Positions 39,839 through 43,340 of a stretch of 43,340 nucleotides of DNA are shown in pieces (position 1 is the first letter of the stretch; every line of letters begins with the position of its first letter). Origin of the DNA: an uncultured bacterium (GTDB lineage Bacteria > Bacillota > Clostridia > Lachnospirales > Lachnospiraceae). The notes below the pieces were generated by a model, which searched no databases, was not told where the DNA came from, and worked only from the letters and a program-made list of their open reading frames with translations. Location of the stretch: assembly GCA_905215775.1 (NCBI GenBank), contig CAJMRM010000021.1, positions 1 through 43,340 of the forward strand, in the 5' to 3' direction. The translations under genes and the position numbers were made by a program.

Positions 39839-41224
39839 ATGCCGGCAAATCAGACAGCAAAAAAGAAAAAATACGACATGCTGACAGACCATCCGGGGAA
39901 AGCCCTTTTGTTCTTTGCCCTCCCCATGATCTTCGGCAATCTCTTCCAGCAGCTTTACAACATTACGGACTCGGTGATCGTGGGCCGCTTCGTGGGAGAA
40001 AACGCTCTGGCGGCCGTGGGCGCGTCCTACGCCATCACCAACGTGTTCATTGCCATCGCCATCGGCGGCGGCATCGGGAGCTCTGTGATCATTTCCCAGT
40101 TCCTGGGAGCGGGGAAGATAGGGAAAATGAAAACGGCCGTATTTACGACCATGATCAATTTTCTGGTGATCTCCGTGATCCTGGGAACCGTAGGCGCCGT
40201 TTTTAACCACCAGATCCTTTCCTGGGTCAACACGCCGGAGGATATTTTTTCCGACGCGGCCCTGTATCTGGCCATCTATTTCCTGGGACTTCCGTTTTTA
40301 TTTATGTACAACGTCCAGGCGTCGATTTTCAATTCCCTGGGGGATTCCAGGCGGCCTCTGTATCTGCTGATCTTTTCGTCCCTGCTGAACATCGTTCTGG
40401 ACATGGTGTTTGTGATCTTCTTTCATCAGGGGGTCCGGGGCGTGGCCGTGGCAACGCTGATTGCCCAGGGTGTTTCGGCGGTGATCTCCTTCCTCCTTCT
40501 GCTGCGGAAGCTGAGGGGATACGAGGAGGAGGAAGCGTACGGCTATTATGATTTCGGGATGATGCGGTCCATGGTGAAGATCGCCGTTCCCTCCACCCTC
40601 CAGCAGTCCATCGTCCATATAGGGATCCTTTTGGTCCAGTCGGTGGTCAACAGCTTCGGCTCTGCGGCTCTGGCAGGTTATTCAGCCGGAAGCCGGATCG
40701 AATCCTTAAGCATCGTTCCCATGCTGGCCATGGGAAACGCCATGTCCACCTTTACAGCCCAGAACATCGGTGCGGGAAAGCTGGACCGGGTAAAGGAAGG
40801 CTATAAGATGTGCTATGTGACCGTGTTTACCGTGGGAGCGGGACTGTGCGTCATGTACCAGCTGTTTGGCGGAGCGTTTGTGTCCATGTTTTTGGAGAGC
40901 GGCGGGAGCACCGCCTACTCGGTGGGCGTTTCTTATGTGAAATTCCTGTCCTTCTTCTATGCCTTCATCGGGCTTAAGGCCACCACCGACGGCCTTCTCC
41001 GGGGAGCCGGGGATGTGGCGGCGTTTACGGCAGCCAATCTGGTGAACCTGTCCATCCGGGTCATCGTCACCAACGTATTCGCGCCCATTTACGGAATCCA
41101 GGTGGCGTGGATGGCCGTTCCCATGGGCTGGGCGGCCAACTATATCATTTCCTTTGGCTGGTATCTGACGGGGAAATGGAAACGGATCAAGGTAATATCC
41201 GCTGACCGCGGAAAAAACGCATAA
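39839..41224 (+). CDS. MATE family efflux transporter
   Basis: A 461-residue MATE transporter with twelve TM segments: 'MIFGNLFQQLYNITDSVIVG' near the N-terminus, 'GENALAAVGASYAITN', and in the second half 'MSTFTAQNIGAGKLDRVKEGY', all standard. The ATG at 39839 has only a weak AGAAAGAG site; a second in-frame ATG at 39878 (MLTDHPGK) is possible. An M20 peptidase gene follows after 26 bp, so the two are likely co-transcribed; export of a product of that enzyme is conceivable but unproven. Confidence 0.9.
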   Translation: MPANQTAKKKKYDMLTDHPGKALLFFALPMIFGNLFQQLYNITDSVIVGRFVGENALAAVGASYAITNVFIAIAIGGGIGSSVIISQFLGAGKIGKMKTAVFTTMINFLVISVILGTVGAVFNHQILSWVNTPEDIFSDAALYLAIYFLGLPFLFMYNVQASIFNSLGDSRRPLYLLIFSSLLNIVLDMVFVIFFHQGVRGVAVATLIAQGVSAVISFLLLLRKLRGYEEEEAYGYYDFGMMRSMVKIAVPSTLQQSIVHIGILLVQSVVNSFGSAALAGYSAGSRIESLSIVPMLAMGNAMSTFTAQNIGAGKLDRVKEGYKMCYVTVFTVGAGLCVMYQLFGGAFVSMFLESGGSTAYSVGVSYVKFLSFFYAFIGLKATTDGLLRGAGDVAAFTAANLVNLSIRVIVTNVFAPIYGIQVAWMAVPMGWAANYIISFGWYLTGKWKRIKVISADRGKNA

Positions 41225-41250
41225 AAATCTAATTTGAGGGAGGAACCCAT

Positions 41251-42378
41251 ATGGAAGAGAGGCTGTTAAACTATTTCAGGGATCATGAAGCAGAGATTTT
41301 CGGAGATCTGGAGCGGCTGGTGAAGGCAGAGGCCAGCACATCGGATCTGGAGGCGCTGGCTGAAACCAGGAAGGCCCTGGAGGCTCTGATCCGGGAGCGG
41401 ACGGGGGAGGAGCCCTTTGTCTATAAGAGAGAGGGCGGACATGATCTGGTGCGGTTTGAGATGGGAGAGGGGAAAGAAAAGCTCCTTATCATTGGCCATT
41501 ATGATACCGTACATCTGATCGGCGCTCTCCAGTACCGTACAGAGGGAGACCGGCTGTACGGCCCGGGTGTTTCGGATATGAAAAGCGGTCTTATCTCTGC
41601 CATATGGACGGCCCGGGCGTATAAAGAGCTGGGGATCGATCCGGGAAGAAGGCTGATATTTATCTTCAACGGAGACGAGGAGACGGGAAGCCATGAATCC
41701 TCGGACATTATCTGCGGACTGGCAGAAAACGCCCGGGCGGCTCTGGTCTGCGAGCCCTGTGTGGGAAACGGGGATCTTAAGACCGGAAGAAAAGGAAACA
41801 TAAAATTCAATGTGACGATCCATGGGAAGGCCTCCCATGCGGGAAATGCCCACAAGGAGGGAATCAACGCCATCCAGGAGATGGCTGCGGAGATCCTAAA
41901 GATCCAGGCGTTGACGGATTATGAGGCCGGTACCACAGTCAATGTGGGCGTCTGCCAGGGAGGAACGAAGGTCAATGTGGTCCCGGCGGCGGCCAGCTTT
42001 TCTGTGGACTGCCGGTATAAATCCATGGAGGAGGGGGAGCGGATCCGGCGGGAGATCCGCGGCCTGCCGGTATCGGTACCCGGCACCTCCAGGGAGGTGG
42101 AGATCGTGGAAGGAAAGCTTCCCATGGAGGAGACTCCGGGGAACATGGAGCTGTTCGCGGTCGCAAAGGCGTGCGGCGAGAAGCTGGGGCTTTCGTTTTC
42201 CCATCAGTTTGTAGGAGGAGGAAGCGACGGAAACGCTGTGTCAGCCATGGGGATCCCGACCCTGGACGGCCTGGGAGGCTGGGGAGACGGAGCCCATTCA
42301 GAGGGCGAGTATCTGCGGATCAGCCAGTATATCCCGCGGATCGCTCTGCTGGCTTCGCTGATTCTGAATATTAAATAG
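41251..42378 (+). CDS. M20 family peptidase (carboxypeptidase G2/ArgE-like)
   Basis: A 375-residue zinc peptidase. Visible features are the first metal histidine and following Asp in IGHYDTVH (about 82-89), the bridging aspartate in GPGVSDMKSG, the catalytic GDEETGS and the C-terminal metal histidine in GDGAHSEGEY. The dimerisation domain (about 180-290) sits between. The pattern is that of the glutamate-carboxypeptidase/ArgE/DapE group rather than of the aminoacylase at 36351. GGGAGGAA lies 8 bp upstream. It is the second gene after the MATE pump and ends at a clear terminator. Confidence 0.9.
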   Translation: MEERLLNYFRDHEAEIFGDLERLVKAEASTSDLEALAETRKALEALIRERTGEEPFVYKREGGHDLVRFEMGEGKEKLLIIGHYDTVHLIGALQYRTEGDRLYGPGVSDMKSGLISAIWTARAYKELGIDPGRRLIFIFNGDEETGSHESSDIICGLAENARAALVCEPCVGNGDLKTGRKGNIKFNVTIHGKASHAGNAHKEGINAIQEMAAEILKIQALTDYEAGTTVNVGVCQGGTKVNVVPAAASFSVDCRYKSMEEGERIRREIRGLPVSVPGTSREVEIVEGKLPMEETPGNMELFAVAKACGEKLGLSFSHQFVGGGSDGNAVSAMGIPTLDGLGGWGDGAHSEGEYLRISQYIPRIALLASLILNIK

Positions 42379-42387
42379 TATATTTAG

Positions 42388-42421
42388 AGGATAGATACCT
42401 TAAAAAGGATCTATCCTTTTT
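42388..42421 (+). terminator. Terminator after the M20 peptidase gene
   Basis: AGGATAGATaCCT (42388-42400) pairs with AGGATCTATCCT (42406-42417) with one bulged A and a 5-nt loop, followed by a run of T. It starts 10 bp after the stop codon and also separates the convergent IclR gene. Confidence 0.85.
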
Positions 42422-42435
42422 GTATTCGTATCTGT

Positions 42436-43209
42436 CTATAGAGGTATAGCCGATAGTTCTTTTGACATTTGTTTCATTTTAGTAACGATAGCATTAATAT
42501 GTTCTTTTGTGGCGCGCTGAACCGGCAGGGCAACACAAAGAGAAGCGATGATTCTTCCGGTATATTTTGTTATAGGTACAGCAATATTAACAACCCCATC
42601 CTCGTATTCTTCGTATTCGATAATATAAGAGTTTTGACGTGCCAGAGAAATCTGCTGTTCTAATTTATCTAAAGAGGGCATTAGATTACTAGGACATTGA
42701 TCATTAGTGATCGCATCTGTAAGAACGTCCCCTGTTAAACAGGATAAATACATTTTTCCATAGGCAGTACAGCATAAAGGCGTCCATTTACCTAAAGAAA
42801 AAGAAACTTTAACGGGAAGGGTCGAGTCCAGATAGCTTGTACATAAAGCCTGTGTATGTCCATTTATTTTTGCATAGTGATAAAGGCCAACCGATTCATT
42901 AAATTGATCAACCAGGCGTTCCATGTATGGTTGGCAAAAAATATTCAAATTGACATTTTGGTAAGCCTTCAAAGAGAGTTCAAACATTTTTCCGCCCGTT
43001 TTATAATATTGGGAGTCTGGGCTCTGCTCAATATAACCGCGAGTTTCTAAGGTTTTTAAAAGGTGAAAGGCTGTGGTTTTATTAAGATGGCAGTAGTCTG
43101 CGATTGAGGACAGTCTTTGCCCATCTCCCTTTTCTACAAGAAATTCTAGGATATCCAATGCGCGATGAACGGATTGTATGGTTTTAACGGGTTTGTTTTC
43201 AGTAATCAT
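42436..43209 (-). CDS. IclR-family transcriptional regulator
   Basis: A 257-residue regulator: winged helix-turn-helix about 12-75 ('RALDILEFLVEKGDGQRLSSIADYCHLNKTTAFHLLKTLE' region) and a C-terminal IclR effector-binding domain (about 85-255) with 'FSLGKWTPLCCTAYGKMYLS'. IclR proteins usually repress adjacent catabolic genes until an organic acid or similar ligand binds. AGGAGG lies 7 bp before the ATG. The gene is clearly more AT-rich than its neighbours, suggesting a different origin. It is divergent from a gene that begins beyond the right edge, its likely target. Confidence 0.9.
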   Translation of the reverse strand: MITENKPVKTIQSVHRALDILEFLVEKGDGQRLSSIADYCHLNKTTAFHLLKTLETRGYIEQSPDSQYYKTGGKMFELSLKAYQNVNLNIFCQPYMERLVDQFNESVGLYHYAKINGHTQALCTSYLDSTLPVKVSFSLGKWTPLCCTAYGKMYLSCLTGDVLTDAITNDQCPSNLMPSLDKLEQQISLARQNSYIIEYEEYEDGVVNIAVPITKYTGRIIASLCVALPVQRATKEHINAIVTKMKQMSKELSAIPL

Positions 43210-43234
43210 AAATAACCTCCTGTATACAAATAAG

Positions 43235-43263
43235 ATTATACTACACCCTTAAAAGTTTTACAA
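43235..43263 (-). promoter_or_regulatory. Promoter of the IclR gene
   Basis: Minus strand: TTGTAA (43263-43258), 17-bp spacer, TATAAT (43240-43235), 26 bp before the start codon. Confidence 0.6.
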
Positions 43264-43306
43264 TATAAAACGATTATAAAAATAATTTTATAATATTAAA
43301 AATATA

Positions 43307-43336
43307 TTGACAAATTGCAATTATTAAGTTTATACT
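43307..43336 (+). promoter_or_regulatory. Promoter of a divergent gene beyond the window
   Basis: TTGACA (43307-43312), 18-bp spacer, TATACT (43331-43336), in a very AT-rich stretch. It points out of the window. AAATTGCAATTATT-type symmetry in the spacer may be an IclR site. The gene itself is not visible. Confidence 0.55.
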
Positions 43337-43340
43337 TTAT

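Noticed and set aside
1..43340. CRISPR arrays, insertion sequences, phage genes, tRNA and rRNA genes
   Set aside because: No regularly spaced repeats with spacers, no transposase, integrase or phage structural proteins, and no recognisable tRNA or rRNA sequences were seen on reading; very small or diverged RNA genes could be missed.

Overview
The window looks like a chromosomal segment of an anaerobic Firmicute, most likely a Lachnospiraceae/Clostridium-type gut bacterium. This is judged from gene content and style: strong AGGAGG ribosome sites, several TTG starts, moderately GC-rich genes with AT-rich promoters, three MATE pumps, an Opp-type peptide importer, a CotH/VTC/DUF4956 polysaccharide cluster and LytTR regulation. 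No rRNA, tRNA, CRISPR array, transposase or integrase was seen. The two ends (about 1-2370 and 42436-43340) are visibly more AT-rich than the centre.

Layout. 1-2.4 kb: a MATE efflux pump plus a small membrane protein behind a MerR-type promoter. 2.5-20.2 kb: a cyclic-di-GMP and cell-surface polysaccharide region. It begins with a membrane c-di-GMP phosphodiesterase (minus strand), divergent from a membrane diguanylate cyclase (DGC1). A six-gene operon follows: VTC-domain protein, DUF4956 membrane protein, CotH-family protein, cellulose-synthase-like GT2 with a C-terminal PilZ domain, GH5 endoglucanase, and a second diguanylate cyclase (DGC2) paralogous to DGC1. Converging on it is a translationally coupled minus-strand operon: LytTR response regulator, Ig-like membrane-anchored surface protein, 7TMR-DISM histidine kinase. 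The same 13-bp element, TGCGTYTTRRACA, occurs as two direct repeats exactly 20 bp apart both before the polysaccharide operon (7011-7050) and before the response regulator (20281-20320). This suggests that the two-component system controls itself and the polysaccharide operon. With two cyclases, one phosphodiesterase and a PilZ-bearing synthase, the region reads as a self-contained, surface-sensing polysaccharide system; it is the strongest candidate here for an under-described system.

20.4-24.9 kb: MarR regulator plus MATE pump, CDF metal transporter, thiol peroxidase and P1-family peptidase. 24.9-29.4 kb: two tandem amidohydrolase paralogues, one of which has lost every recognisable metal ligand, divergent from a PAS/AAA+ regulator that has lost the GAFTGA loop and Walker B acids. 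29.5-36.2 kb: a small membrane protein and a complete oligopeptide ABC importer (binding lipoprotein, two permeases, two ATPases). 36.3-42.4 kb: M20 amidohydrolase, a small unknown protein, an HD-LarE fusion, a third MATE pump and an M20 carboxypeptidase-like enzyme. The importer, amidohydrolases and peptidases suggest uptake and breakdown of peptides or acylated amino acids. 42.4-43.3 kb: an IclR-type repressor and the promoter of a divergent gene beyond the edge.

All functions are inferred from reading translated sequences and motifs; no database search was run. Promoter, operator and terminator calls come from inspection of the sequence.
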